Shown in pieces: positions 49,135-61,514 of a stretch of DNA of 64,000 nucleotides. Within the stretch, counting starts at the first letter, position 1; each line of letters starts with the position of its first letter. Origin of the DNA: Pogona vitticeps (lineage: Eukaryota > Chordata > Lepidosauria > Squamata > Agamidae); the NCBI RefSeq assembly GCF_051106095.1, contig NC_135784.1, positions 147,347,428 to 147,411,427 of the forward strand, read 5' to 3'. A program made the translations under genes and the position numbers. The notes beneath the pieces were generated by a model that made no database searches, was not told the DNA's origin, and saw nothing but the letters and a program-made list of their open reading frames with translations.

Positions 49135-52100
49135 TTCTTGTTGTTCTTTAGTCATTAAGTCATGTCCGACTCTTCGTGACCCCATGGACCAGAGCACGCC
49201 AGGCCCTCCTGTCTTCCACTGCCTCCCGTAGTTGGGTCAAATTCATGTTGGTAATGGTTGTTGTGGGTTTTTCAGGCTCTTTGGCCGTGTTCTGAAGGTT
49301 GTTCTTCCTAATGTTTCGCCAGTCTCTGTGGCTGGCATCTTCAGAGGACAGCACTCTGTGCTCTGGTGTAGTTTGCTTGGGAGTGAAGTATTTATGGCTG
49401 TGAGATAGGCTTTTGTCCTATTCAGGAGATGAGTGATTAGTGTGTCTTGTTGAGGGTGTATTGTTGTGATAAGGAGAAGAGATTATCTGTCACTGTGATT
49501 GATGGGTGTCATTAGCTGGTCTTTTGTGTGTAGTGATCCCCGGTCCTTGTGGCTGGGTAGAAGTCGCTGACGTTTTGCACGCTATATTTTTCAGAGCTGG
49601 AAGCCAAGTTTTGTTGAGTTTCAAACTTTCCTCTTTTTTGTCGAAGTTCTGCTGGTGCTTGTGGATTTCAGTGGCTTCCTTGTGCAGTCTGACATAATGT
49701 TGGTAGCTTCTATGACACTGTCCAACCATCTCATCCTCTGACGTCCCCTTCTCCTCTTGCCCACACACTTTCCCAACATCAGGGTCTTTTCCAGGGAGTC
49801 TTTTCATCAGATGACCAAAGTATTGGAGCCTCAGCTTCAGGATCTGCTTCCAGTGAGCACTCAGGGTTGATTTCTTTCAAAATGGATAGGCTTGTTCTCC
49901 TTGTAGTCCAAGAGAGTCTTAAGAGTCTCCTCCAGCACCACAATTCAAAAGCATCAATTCCTCCACAGTCAGCCTTCTTTATGATCCAGTTCTCACTTCC
50001 ATACATCACTACTGGAAAAACCATAGCTTTGACTATGTGGACCTTTGTTGGCAAGGTGATGTCTCTGCTTTTTAAAATGCTGTCTAGGTTTGTCATCGCT
50101 TTCCTCCCAAGAAGCAGGCATCTTTTAATTTTGTGGCTGCTGTCACCATCTGCAGTGATCATGGAACCCAGGAAGGTCAAATCCGTCACTGCCTCCATAT
50201 TTTCCCCTTCTATTTACCAGGAGGTGATGGGACCAGTGGGCATGACCTTAGTTTTTTTATTGTTTGTGCTTTCCTCTTTCACCCTCATTACGAGGTTCTT
50301 TAATTCCTCCCAACTTTCTGCCATCAGAGTGGTATCATCTGCATATCTCAGTTGTTGTTATTTCTTCCAGCAATCTTAATTCCAGCTTGGGATTCATCCA
50401 GTCCTGCCTTTTGCATGATGTATTCTGCATATAAGTTAAATAAGCAGGGAGACAATATACAGCCTTGTCATACTCTTTTCCCAATTTTGAACCAATCAGT
50501 TGTTCCATATCCAGGTCTAACTGTTGCTTCCTGTCCCACATATACATTTCTCAGGAGATAGATAAGGTGATCAGGCACTCCCATTTCTTTAAGAACTTGC
50601 CATAGTTTGTTGTGGTCCACACAGTCAAAGGCTTTTGCGTAGTCAATGAAGCAAAAGTAGATGTTTTTCTGGAACTCTCTAGCTTTCTCCATAATCCAGT
50701 GCAGGTTAGCAATTTGGTCTCTAGTTCCTCTGCCTCTTCAAAATTCAGCTTGTACTTCTGGGAGTTCTCAGTCCACATACTGCTGATTTTGAGCATAATC
50801 TTGCTAGTGTGTGAAATGAATACAATTGTACAGTAGTTGGAGCATTCTTTCGCACTGCCCTTCTTTGGGATTGGGATGTAGACTGATCTTTTACAATCCT
50901 CTGGCTATTGCTGAGTTTCCCAAACTTGCTGGCATATTGAGTGTAGCACCTTAACAGTGTCATCTTTTAATATTTTTAATAGTTCAACTGGAATGCCATC
51001 CTTTCCACTGGCCTTGTTAGCTATGCTTTCTAAGACCCATTTGACTTCACTCTCTGAGATGTCTGGCTCAAGGTTAGCAATCACACTATCTGAGTTGTCC
51101 GGGACATCCATATCTTCCTGGTTTAATTGCTCTGTGTATTCTTGCCACCTCTTCTTGATGTCTTCTGCTTCTGTCAGGTCCCTACCATTTTTGTCCTTTA
51201 TCATGTCCATCTTTGCACAAAATGTTCCTTTAATATCTCCAATTTTCTTGAATAGATCTCTGATTTTTCCTTTTCTGTTATTTTCCTCTATATCTTTGCA
51301 CTGTTCATTTAAGAAGGCCATCTTGTCTCTCCTTGCTATTCTTTGGAAGTTGGCGTTCCATTTTCCGTAACTTTCCCTATCTCCCTTGCATTTTATTTCC
51401 ATTCTATTCTCTGCTATTTGTATGGCCTAATTGGACAACCACTTTGCTTTCTTCAATTTCCTTTTCTTTGGGATGGTTTTTGCTGCTGCCTCCTGTACAA
51501 TGTTATGAGCCTCCATCCATAGTTCTTCAGGCACTCTATCCACCTAATCTAGTTCCCTAAATCTGTTCTTCACTTCCACCGTGTATTCATAAGGGATTTG
51601 GTTTAGATGACACGCGACAAGCCCAGTCGTTTTTCCTACTTTCTTCAGTTTAATCTTGAGTTTTGCTATAAGAAGCTGATAATCAGAGCCACAATCAGCT
51701 CCAGATCTTATTTTTGCTGACTGTATATTTGGCTGCAGAGAACATAATCAATCTGATTTTGGTATTGCCCATCTGGTGATGTCCATGTGTAGAGTCGCCT
51801 CTTGTGTTGTTGGAAAAGAGTGTTTGTGATGACCAGCTTGTTCTCTTGACAAAACTCTATTAGCCTTTGTCCTGCTCCGTTTTGAACTCCAAGACCAAAC
51901 TTACCTCTTGTTCCTTTTATCTCTTGACTCCCTACTTTAGCATTCCAGTCCCCTATAATGACAAGAATATCTTTCTTTGGTGTCAATTCTAGAAGGTGTT
52001 CACTGGTCAATTTCAGCCTCTTCAGCATTGGTGGTTAGTGCATAAACTTGGATTATTGTGATGTTGAAAGGTCTGCCTTGGATTCGTATTGAAATCATTC

Positions 52101-52740
52101 TATCATTTTTTGAGATTGTATCCCAGTACAGCTTTTCCTACTCTTTTGTTGACTATGAGGGCTACTCCATTCCTTCTACGGTATTCTTGCCCACAATAGT
52201 AGATATGATAATCTTTTGAATTGAATTTGCCCATTCCTGTCCACTTTAGTTCACTGACGCCCAGGATGTCAATGTTTATTCCTGCCATTTCCTGTTTGAC
52301 CACATCCAGCTTACCAAGGTTCATAGATCTTACATTCCAGGTTCCTATGCAGTATTTTTCTTTGCAGCATCAGACTTTCCTTTCACTTCCAGGTGTGTCC
52401 ACGGCTGAGCATCCTTTCAGCTTTGGCCCAACCACTTAATTAGCTCTGGAGCTAGTTGTATTTGTCCTTGGCTCTTCCTCAGTAGCATGTTGGATGCCTT
52501 CTGACCTAAGTGGCTCATCTTCCAGCGTCATATCTTTTAGCCTTTTGTTTCTGTCCATGGAATTTTCTTGGCAAAGATACTGGAGTGGCATTGCCATTTC
52601 CTACTCCAGGTGGATTGCGTTTAGTCCAAACTCTCCGCTATGACCTGTCCTTCTTGGGTGTCCCTGCATGGCATAGCCCATAGCTTCTCTGAATTACTCA
52701 AGCCCCTTCGCCATGACAAGGCAACAATCTGCGAAGGGGT
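49135..52740 (-). mobile_element. nearly full-length RTE-BovB LINE, inactive
   Basis: On the minus strand: a 5' leader (CCCCTTCGCAGATTGTTGCC from about 52740), endonuclease-type sequence (DILGVSELKWTGMGKF, about 52230; IIGDWNAKVGS, about 51950), a linker/RT region (SGKDGIPVELLK, about 51000; FIDYAKAFDCVDHNKLW, about 50650), C-terminal region (VFPVVMYGSENW, about 50010) and the BovB 3' end at 49135-49244. Open frames are interrupted by several stops and frame changes, so it cannot be active. A 443-bp Penelope-like piece sits inside (49254-49696). Without it the element is about 3.16 kb, close to the usual BovB length. Possible imperfect target duplication: TTTTAAAATG (49125-49134) against TTTTAAAAAATG (52740-52751). 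Confidence 0.92.
49254..49696 (-). mobile_element. Penelope-like retroelement 3' fragment nested in BovB
   Basis: 443 bp with flanking 9-bp direct repeats ATGTTGGTA (49245-49253 and 49697-49705) cut from BovB sequence. The minus strand encodes an EIHKHQQNFDKKEE...LKLNKTWLPAL stretch, which resembles the region after the GIY-YIG endonuclease in Penelope-like elements, and ends in a GAGCCTGAAAAACCCAC tail. It is a truncated relic. The insertion is certain; the family call is from memory. Confidence 0.68.
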
Positions 52741-52752
52741 TTTAAAAAATGG

Positions 52753-53525
52753 CAATAGCCAAATAGAACAGCTACTTATGTGGAATAAAGCAGACTAAGG
52801 CATAAAAAAAATGCTTTCTGAGCAAATAGGATGGCTTTAATCTAGTGCTGAAAAGATTGTAATATTAGTGCTGGTCAATCCTCTTTGGGGAGAATAGTCT
52901 AGTATCAGGGCACTACATATGAAGAAAAAGAATGAATTGGACTATTATGATGATAGTGATGGAGGTCAAATAATATAGCATAGGACTATGGCTTACTTTA
53001 GAGCCTCTTCCGTGGGAAGATGTTACATCGATCATCTGAAATAGTATTTGCAGCATATACATCCAGGCTTTCTGTGCCTTTTGCAGTATAAGCCAATAAA
53101 AATCAGATTGAGTAACTTTTTAAAAAAACAGATTTTAGTCATTTTATAATAACATTTGTAAGATAAGGATGTTACAAAGCTATTATGCCTTCATATGCTG
53201 GGCTTTAAAAGGAAATCCATTCATAATTTTTCAAAGCCCATATTGCCTTTTATTTCTAGAATAAATGCAGCCATTAAAAAGTACTGGAGACAGACTAGTT
53301 ATTCCTTTTGTGTTTTAACATGCATTTAATTTTTCCCCATTTCTACCCAGCCCAATTCTGCCTCTGTTCAGGTCAGCTGAAATAATCAGGCTCCAGTAAT
53401 AGACTGAAAGTAATGTAGTGCCCGATCCAATCCTAAACATTTCACCATTCTTAAAATTGTGAGCTGTTCAGAAAAGGTTGGTGTGTCAGAGTATTGAGAA
53501 TTTTATAGGCCTGAAAGGTCCAGAC
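52753..53525. other. intergenic DNA, nothing recognised
   Basis: AT-rich; no gene or named repeat. Confidence 0.5.
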
Positions 53526-53797
53526 TGTAATATTAATGAACTCCCATGATGATCACCTGTGCAAGTGCTGAGTCACAGTGACTAAGAAGAAGAAGATGCA
53601 ACATCTGTGGATGATGCAACACCCATGTAAAGGAGATGATGCAACACATGATGTGATTGGACAGAAGCTCTAGCTCAAGAGTATATAAGTGAAGAATGTG
53701 AATGTAAATGTATCTTCTCCTTCTTTTCTCTATGCTACTATCCTCTATGTACTTTGCCTCTATTTTTGCTGCCACACCAAAGGTCTGGTGCTTTGTA

Positions 53798-53831
<34 letters not shown>

Positions 53832-53962
53832 ATATGCCACCCACACTACCTGAAGGTCTCTTCAGTATATCTGTATATATATATATTTTTAATACACATG
53901 TCTTTTTGTAGAAGAAGAGCGTGTATGTGTTTTTTCTTCAATCAGAACTCTGCACATTAACA
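53526..53962 (+). mobile_element. possible solo LTR (fossil)
   Basis: Ends TGTAAT...ATTAACA, an internal GTATATAAG TATA-like box near 53681 and a T-rich 3' part fit an old long terminal repeat. A TTTA repeat with a LINE tail (about 53799-53850) appears inserted in it. No matching target duplication and no internal region were found, so this is tentative. Confidence 0.3.
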
Positions 53963-56102
53963 GCAAGAAGTGCCTGTAAAAACAAACCAAAAATGATAAA
54001 AAATCTACAGAACGGGTTTTGGCTATAGAGTTTTACCATCATTTTATCTGTTCGCTGCCTCTGAAATGGCTCGCCCTGCTCATTTGCATTGGGGCAGGAG
54101 GACGCATTCAAACAGAACAGGTGGTGTTTGTTCTCCACCCTCACTGCTCAAGAGGCAGCCTTGCTTATTGGTGTTACTTCCTTACTGGTGTTTTTGCACT
54201 TGGTTACCCACAGACTCTGATGTAAACTTATGGCGCCCCCTTTGGGTAGTTAGGTAATAGAAAAACTCGGCTTCTAACTTCAGTGGTTCAGAGTATCTTA
54301 GATAAAGTGTTCAGGTTATATGCAGGGATGGAGGTAGATACCCTTGCTCAGCACATTGATGAGTCCTTGGGCAAGTTGCTGTCTTGTAGCCTAACCTGCC
54401 TGGCAAGATTACTCTCAGGCTTCATTTGTTACCTCTGAATTTCAGGGAGGAAAGAGAAGACGAAAATGTGATCTCGTGTGCGTGGTGGTGTGTTTGCCTA
54501 TTTTTATTCCCAAGGTTTACAAGCCCATGAGCAGCTTCAGGGCTGCAGATTCAGAGGCAAACTGTTGTTAAATGCTTAGCAAGCCCATCTGTCTGAAGAC
54601 AAACGTTGCCTTAATGACCAATACATGAGGGTTTACATGAAAAAATTGGGGGGGGGGAGATGCTTTTTCTGTTGCATTGCTTGCCTAAGAAAGAAAAGTT
54701 AGATATAGTTGAAAAGTTAACCCTTATGGAAAGGCGAAGGCTTGCTTTGCTCCTGTTACTCGTCTGATAGCTTTCTACCCAGATATTTATGTTCTTGATA
54801 CAGTATTAGGAGAGAATGTAAAGTGCATAGTGCATGATATTTAAGACCTAGAGTATAGGAGGTGTGCACCTACTGTGTTTTTTTTCAAAGTGTAAACTGT
54901 TTTCTATTAATGTTCTGCCATTATTTTCTTCCTCTGTGTTGCTCATCTTCAGACTTGTGCAGCAGCTGTTGATAGAACAGGGTGTTTTAACTTCAAGGTC
55001 AAGGATGGGCTGGGGCTTCATATATGACTTGCTGAAGGCAGAGTGGCTACCATTTTGTCTAGCACCTATACTGCTACACTGCTAAGAAGAATCTGGCACA
55101 AAGATTCTTGGCATATAGAAAGTTTCACCTGCATAATTTCTGCTTATCTGGTTCCTCTTAATGCCATAGGAGAAGAGCCAGTAAAAATAAAAAATGGCAT
55201 CTATTCTCAGCAAAAAATCGTTTGCTAACATTGTTTGATGAACAGTATGTCTGGCTGAACACAAAACACCCTATGTTCCAACTGCCCGGAAGGACCCAAC
55301 ATCCTGCTTATTGATCTAGATTGCTTATTGATCCAGATTTATTTTAAAGTCAATGAGGAGAATATTTTAATGAAATTATATGGTTGGTAGTGTGCACAAA
55401 AGGAAACTAAGTTAATCATTTTAAAAACTTGCTGGAGCAACAGTAACATCCCCCTCTCCTCTCCTTTAAGCTGGCATAAGCTGCCTATTAAGGAGAAAGG
55501 CAGGATAAAAATATTTTAAATTAAGTAAGTAAGAAAAAAGAGGAAAAACATGAAATAGAAATAGAAAAAGAGGAAAAACATAAAATCTGTTTTCTTTTCC
55601 TCATGTTCTTTCATTGATTCCCAAAAGAAAGTCTTGAAAACATGAATGATTCATATCAATGAAAGAAGGCTCCACAGAAGTTTCATGCTCTTTTCTTTAA
55701 CCTGTCTTTCACACTTGAGAAAGTGTGAAAGTTGCTCAGGAATATTTTCCTCTAATACCATCATGAGGGCTGCTATCAGTAGCCAATGAGAAGAACATCT
55801 GGGAAGAAAGGCAAGACTTTTGAATTTGTAAAAAAGGCCCGGCTGGAACGCACTAATGAAGAACTTATCCATCTATCCTTTTTTCCTTTTCATTTTTGGT
55901 GGGATATTTTTCTGTTTCTTTGGATTATTTTTGCCGCTACCTGGCTGGCCTTATTTCTCAACCGAGAGAAATAAAGAGAAAGTACCAAGTGGTAGGGAGG
56001 AAAGAAATTTCCCAATATTCTACTAATTTTAGTTTTGAGTGGTTTGATTGTATTTTTCGCTTCTACTTGCTTGCTTTTCCTGGTGTCTGGGAGAGAGGGC
56101 TT
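53963..56102. other. intergenic DNA, nothing recognised
   Basis: AT-rich. TATGGCGCCCCCTTTGG at about 54229-54245 contains an AGGGGGCGC core on the minus strand. A LINE-tail-like GAGAAAGGCAGGATAAAAAT lies at about 55492. No gene. Confidence 0.5.
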
Positions 56103-56103
56103 T

Positions 56104-56175
<72 letters not shown>

Positions 56176-56176
56176 T
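56103..56176. repeat. CTTT tetranucleotide microsatellite
   Basis: About 18 pure pyrimidine TTTC units, able to form triplex DNA. Confidence 0.97.
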
Positions 56177-57846
56177 AAGTTTTGAGGATGATGATGATAT
56201 TCCTTTCTGTGTGTGCCAGAGTACTTTACCTGCTTCCCTGCTTTTCTTGAATAGCTATTTGAGTAATTTACTGTGCATTGGTTTCAGATCTCTGGCTGAA
56301 GAGCCTTTTTCCTCAGTTATGGCTGCCCAGGCCCAGAGGATCTCTGTGGTGCTGGGTATGTAGCACTGATTTAATACTGTTGTTTTCCATTCCGTAATCT
56401 TTGGTGTTTTTTTTTTTTTTTTTTTAATTGCTTTTTGAATTGGTTGGTGAGTAAGTAAGGTATTTTTGCTCAGTGTATATGACTGGTGGTGGTGGTAGGA
56501 AAAGCACCTTGAAGAAATGTCTTTGTGGGATCTCTGGTGGTGATGAATATCAGAGCGTGGTCACTGCCAGAGAGTTTTTTTCTCCATAAACTAGTGTCTA
56601 CATACTGTAGGTCTGATGATTTTTCTTTCTTGTGTGCTGTTGCCCATTTTTGAAGTAGACTGATTCTGTCTTGCCCTGCCTCTTTGCTTTTTTGCAATAT
56701 ACCAGAGTTTTAAAGTTTTTTTTTTTGAGTAACACAAATGGGAAGCTCAAAATCAATTAACCCCAAAGAAACTTTTCCTTTTGTATTAACCAAAAGGACA
56801 AATACTCAGAAAACACAACAAACGAGCCACTCATTAAAGAACTCACAAAGAAAGAAATTCTCTCTCTTCCCCCCCTCCCCGTGTACATCTCCAGTATGAT
56901 TTCCCCACCACCACCACCTCATAACACCCAAAATCTGTTCTCTGCTGGGAACAAATAACCCTGTGTTTGCAAGTTTTTACTTCAGTACATTTGGGCAGAA
57001 TTCAAATGGAGGAGGAACTCGGTGCCTAAGATGAAGCCGTACGTGGAGGGTTACAGTTCCCAGAAGCCAGTGGAAACAAAGCCCTTCCGTCACACAGCAA
57101 ATAGCTTATGGAGCAGAATAAACTATGAGGAACCCCGGGTGCAACAGGAGCTGTCATTTTCACTTCTGCACTGCTGCTGGGAAGGAAGATTACCTGTTCG
57201 TCTTTGGCACAACAATAGCTTTTGTCTCTTAAGCGTTTCTCTTCATGTTCTCTGAAATAGTCTTTGAACATCTCTCCTATAATCCCAGTATACTCAGAAA
57301 AACACTTGTTGTTGTTGTTATTGTTGTCCCTAGCATGTGAAAGCTTCCCCTTACAGTTTTTTTTCTCTCCCCACTGTGGGTTGGTACAATTGCTGCAGGG
57401 AGCCATGATTGCACCTGGTACCCTTTTCTGTGCATTTTGATGAAAACCTCACACTTGTCATTGTTCCATTGTCACAGACATCTGTGTAGTTATAGCTAAT
57501 TTTACAATATGTGATGTGACTGTATAATATGCAGACTCCATGGTCCTTTCCATATGGTGAGCCAAAACATTTTGAACATTGCACAGTAGCTCTGCATTTC
57601 AGCAGCAATGGCAGAAAGCACTATCTGCTTGTAAGAGTTAGATGTGGCTTTTGTTATTCTTTTTTTACTCAGAGGCAAATATGGGGTGTGCAAGAGACTC
57701 ACAGCCTCCAAACAGATCAAAATTAAAAATCTCATGAATACTGTAACATAGCAACTATAGTTTAGAAGTTTCCTAGCATGTGAGAGTTAAGTGGTTCCTA
57801 GATTATATTATAAGCAGTACGCTTTGCTTTGCTATTTAGTATAATA
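56177..57846. other. intergenic DNA, nothing recognised
   Basis: AT-rich, with T runs at about 56407-56425 and a GTT run at about 57309-57328. No gene or named repeat. Confidence 0.5.
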
Positions 57847-57858
57847 TATTCTACAGAA

Positions 57859-58331
57859 GTGACAGCAGCCATGAAATTGAAAGACATCTGCTTTTAAGCG
57901 ATGACAAACCTAGACAGCATCTTAAAAAGCAGAGATCTCACCTTGCTGACAAAGGTCCATATAGTCAAAGCTACGATTTTTCCAGTAGCAATTGAACTGT
58001 GGTGCTGGAGGAGACTCTTGAGAACAAACCTATCCATTTTGAAGGAAATCAACCCGGAGTGCTCACTGGAAGGACAGATCCTGAAGCTGAGGCTCCAATA
58101 CTTTGGCCATCTCATGAGAAGAGATGACTCCCTGGAAAAGACCCTGATGTTGGGAAAGTGTGAAGGCAAGAGGAGAAGGGGACGACAGAGGACGAGATGG
58201 CTGGACAGTGTCTTCGAAGCAACCAACATGAATTTGACCCAACCCCGGGAGGCAGTGGAAGACAGGAAAGCCTGGAATGCTCTGGTCCATGGGGTCACGA
58301 AGAGTCAGACACAATGACTAAACAACAACAA
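57859..58331 (+). mobile_element. 5'-truncated RTE-BovB LINE with 11-bp target duplication
   Basis: 473 bp carrying the BovB ORF C-terminus (LDSILKSRDLTLLTKVHIV; LRLQYFGHLMRRDDSLEKT; NMNLTQPREAVEDRKAW) and a 3' ACAACAACAA tail. Exact 11-bp direct repeats ATTCTACAGAA flank it (57848-57858 and 58332-58342), as expected for target-primed insertion. A small deletion is visible in the coding part compared with the other copies. Too short to be active. Confidence 0.95.
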
Positions 58332-58619
58332 ATTCTACAGAAACTATAGCTGTATTTAATGACACATATTTACAAATCTCCTAGCTAACATTCCAAGCAA
58401 ACAAAACCATTCTCTCAAACAGAAAGCTGCACAGGAATAAAAAATTGTCCAGATATCAAAACAAATAAAAATTCTTCAGAGGATCTGAAGCTTCCTTCAG
58501 CTAAATTCTCTCCTTACACTTCATAGTCTCAATAATTTAGCATGTATTTTTCTTTGTGCTGTTTTACAGAGGTTCAGAGAAGCCAACTACAAGCCTTACT
58601 TACAAACCACATACTCATA

Positions 58620-58935
58620 GGCATCCTTCAGTCTCGAGAGACTATGGTAATGTGCTCTGTATGGAGGACTTTGAATAGCATCTAGTGTTTCGACGCTGTA
58701 TGTGAAGCTGGAGTGTTCTCTCCAGGGCACAAAGCCTGGGTAAAATAATATGGAGGATAAGCTGTTACCCTAGCAGCAAATCCCCCCTCTCCACATCACT
58801 GAAATAGTCCAATGGAAAGGCAAGAGCCAATATACTGGTTCCAGAGACGTCGCAGGAGTTGCCAGAATGACACGAACTGCCTCCGGGACTCCAGCTCCGG
58901 TTTTGACTCATGGTTAACTCCTGAAGCTTTTTCCA
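58620..58935. repeat. dispersed repeat of unknown class
   Basis: Begins CATAGGCATCCTTCAGTCTCGAGAGACTATGG, a sequence I recall as common in lizard genomes, followed by CTGTATGGAGGACTTTG. It contains GC-rich passages unlike its surroundings. Class and ends are unclear. Confidence 0.4.
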
Positions 58936-60470
58936 TCCATGGATATAGCCACAAGGCAGTGGGGGTTTGAAATCGAAGTTTCCCTTCTCCCAGATGGGTT
59001 GTCTTCCAAGGCTGACGAGTCTTGTGTGTGTTTTTTTTTAAAGAGAAAGAATATCAAGCCTCACATCAGTGTTATTTTGGTCGAATCACTAGGAATAGAC
59101 AGTGGATGGGCCAGAAGAATGTAGGAAGCAGAATGCTGAGTCAGACCAAAGGCCAGTATTCTAGGTTGTTATCCAGATAATTGCTAACTGAAATCTCAAT
59201 GTGATGTGAGCACAGGTCCTACAATGGTAGTTGAATCAGTTGAATGCACTTCTGTGCAGTTCATCAGATTTCACTGTTCATTCTATTCCCCTATCTGCAT
59301 GGTTTGATTTCTGTTTTCTAAAAGTCAGCACAATTCTTGCATGCATTTTCCTGATATTCACATATTTCCCACTGTCTTTTAAAAATGCCATTATCTCTCC
59401 TTTTGAAGTGCTCTGTCTAGTATTCTGCTAGTTCTTCTCTTCGCCCTAGTGTCCCCATCATTCCCTGACAGGCCACAAAGATGTTTCCTGTGGAGTTTCC
59501 ATTCATATTTACTCTTTCTTCTAACATTCACAGAGTCTTCTCTCTACTGAAGATCTAAATTCAGACATTTTCCTTCCTGAGGCAAAGGGCAAGAGGATAG
59601 CTTAGGTAAAGGGCAGGTTTTATAGCATGTATGGTTCTTCCTTCTAATGCATCACCATCATTACCTGACCACTATGCCTGCTGGCATTTACTTGCTTGGG
59701 CCTCACACAGACAAACAATGCAGGACAATAGCAGCAGCAGCAGCCTTAGTGTTGCCTCACACGAATACTGTATCCCATCGCATGTGACACATGCCTGCTG
59801 GAATGCATGGCCTCTGCTGGCCGCTTCTCTTGCTCAAATAGGTCAAGGGCCTTTCTTATTCCCAATGATGTAGTAGTAGAGGGCAACTTCGTGAACCAGA
59901 CAGCCTAATCTGGCAACAAACAGATATTGCAAGCTGAGTAGGACAGGGTTAGACCTGTCAAGAGAAATAGCCAAGATGGGAAGGGCTCAGCCAATGCTAC
60001 ATTACCACCTGGTGCTTGTGGTGGTCACTTCACTCTGCCTAAAAGTAGGACTGGTGCTATTTAAATCGACCAGACAAATGACTCTGGCCAATGCTAACTG
60101 CTTTATATACAGAGTTTAGCTGTCAGAAGCATTTAAAGCATGTCTGCTCTATCCCCTTATCTCCACACTGTAAAGTATCTCAAATTGGTCCCACGTGGTA
60201 CATCTCTGAGACGGACTTCACGTTTTGTGTATACATGGGCCACACTATAAGCAGACATCAGGATGCTCACTGGGTGGACATCTCAAAAGGAGTGGAAAAT
60301 GAGACATGCTTTGTTCTCATGGAGTGAGATGGAGAAGGGGACTTCTGCCTTGCATACGGACTGCATGCATCAAAGAGATGACGCGTCTGAATATGACGTT
60401 TCCTCCTTTTAGACTTTGGCTAAAAGCTTGGTGAGATATATATTTTTCTCTATGTTAATAACATGCTTAG
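58936..60470. other. intergenic DNA, nothing recognised
   Basis: Mixed composition; no gene or named repeat. Confidence 0.5.
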
Positions 60471-60486
60471 AGCTAAATAATGCTTT

Positions 60487-60645
60487 TGTGCCTGCAGTTT
60501 TGTTCATAGCTGTAAGGATGATTTTTTGCAAGAGAAAGCAATGTACCTGTGACTTCTCAAAAGTTACATGTTCGTAATACTCTTGGATTTAAGCATATGT
60601 GCCTACAGTTTTCCTCATAACTGTAGGATTGTCTTTGCTACTTTT
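60487..60645 (+). repeat. diverged direct repeat, 112-bp offset
   Basis: GTGCCTGCAGTTTTGTTCAT at 60488 recurs as GTGCCTACAGTTTTCCTCAT at 60600, each followed by a similar CTGTA-AGGAT-TTTGC stretch. Likely an old tandem duplication. Confidence 0.5.
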
Positions 60646-60659
60646 AAGCATGGAACCTA

Positions 60660-61500
60660 GAAATGATGTAAATAAAGAGTAGTATAGAAATAACAAGTTG
60701 GAATGGCCTGGAATTATTGCAGCAAATTATTGCAACAATTAAGGCACTTATAATGAGATACCCAGAGGAGTTTTACAAACAGCTTGTTGCTGATTATTTG
60801 GTTTCATTCTGGTATTAACCCTGTACTGGGATAATGACAGATATGATGAATCATAGAATCTCTTCTCTTTGCCCAGGAGGTCTATAAATCCTTGTAGGAC
60901 TCCTGGGGGAGTCACTTATCCAAATCAGGATCTAACAGATGATGGGGGCAATATTTTAAATTTTTTTTGCAATAGAACTGCCCTTTCCCCCAATTAAGCA
61001 TTTGCTGCAATATAATAATTTATATTAATATTTCTAAGCTGCTTTTCTGCCCCGAAAGCTTCCAATGTGAGGACTCTGGGTGCAAAATCATGAAAACAAT
61101 AAAACATGGAACAATAATAACTAACAATAAAATGTAAGACAGGTTATAAACAACAATGGCTGAATGGGAAGGCCATTATGAAAACATCTGTACAACTTTT
61201 AAAAAACCAGCCACAAAATGCAGTGATTTTAGAGATCAGGTAAAGAGCTGTAGCATAGGAACCATATGAACCCTCACCATAAACTAAGCACCACCACGAA
61301 GTAGCACCACTGGATGGGCTCTGCTCCATGCCACCACCAGTTAAAAAGAGGTCTCAGTTGATGGCTGAATTCTTGCATAGGACACAGTCCTTAGGACTAT
61401 GAACACCTAAAGGTAGTGTAGCTGTGACATTCTAAACATGCTAATATTTCTGAATATGTTTTAGAGGCCACCTTACTTTAATCATCATTCTCATCAATTC
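60660..61500. other. intergenic DNA, nothing recognised
   Basis: AT-rich; no gene or named repeat. Confidence 0.5.
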
Positions 61501-61514
61501 TTGGTTGCAACAAT

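Noticed and set aside
55896-56363. 155-codon + strand open frame
   Set aside because: It spans the CTTT microsatellite, which contributes an LSFF repeat; flanking parts lack features.
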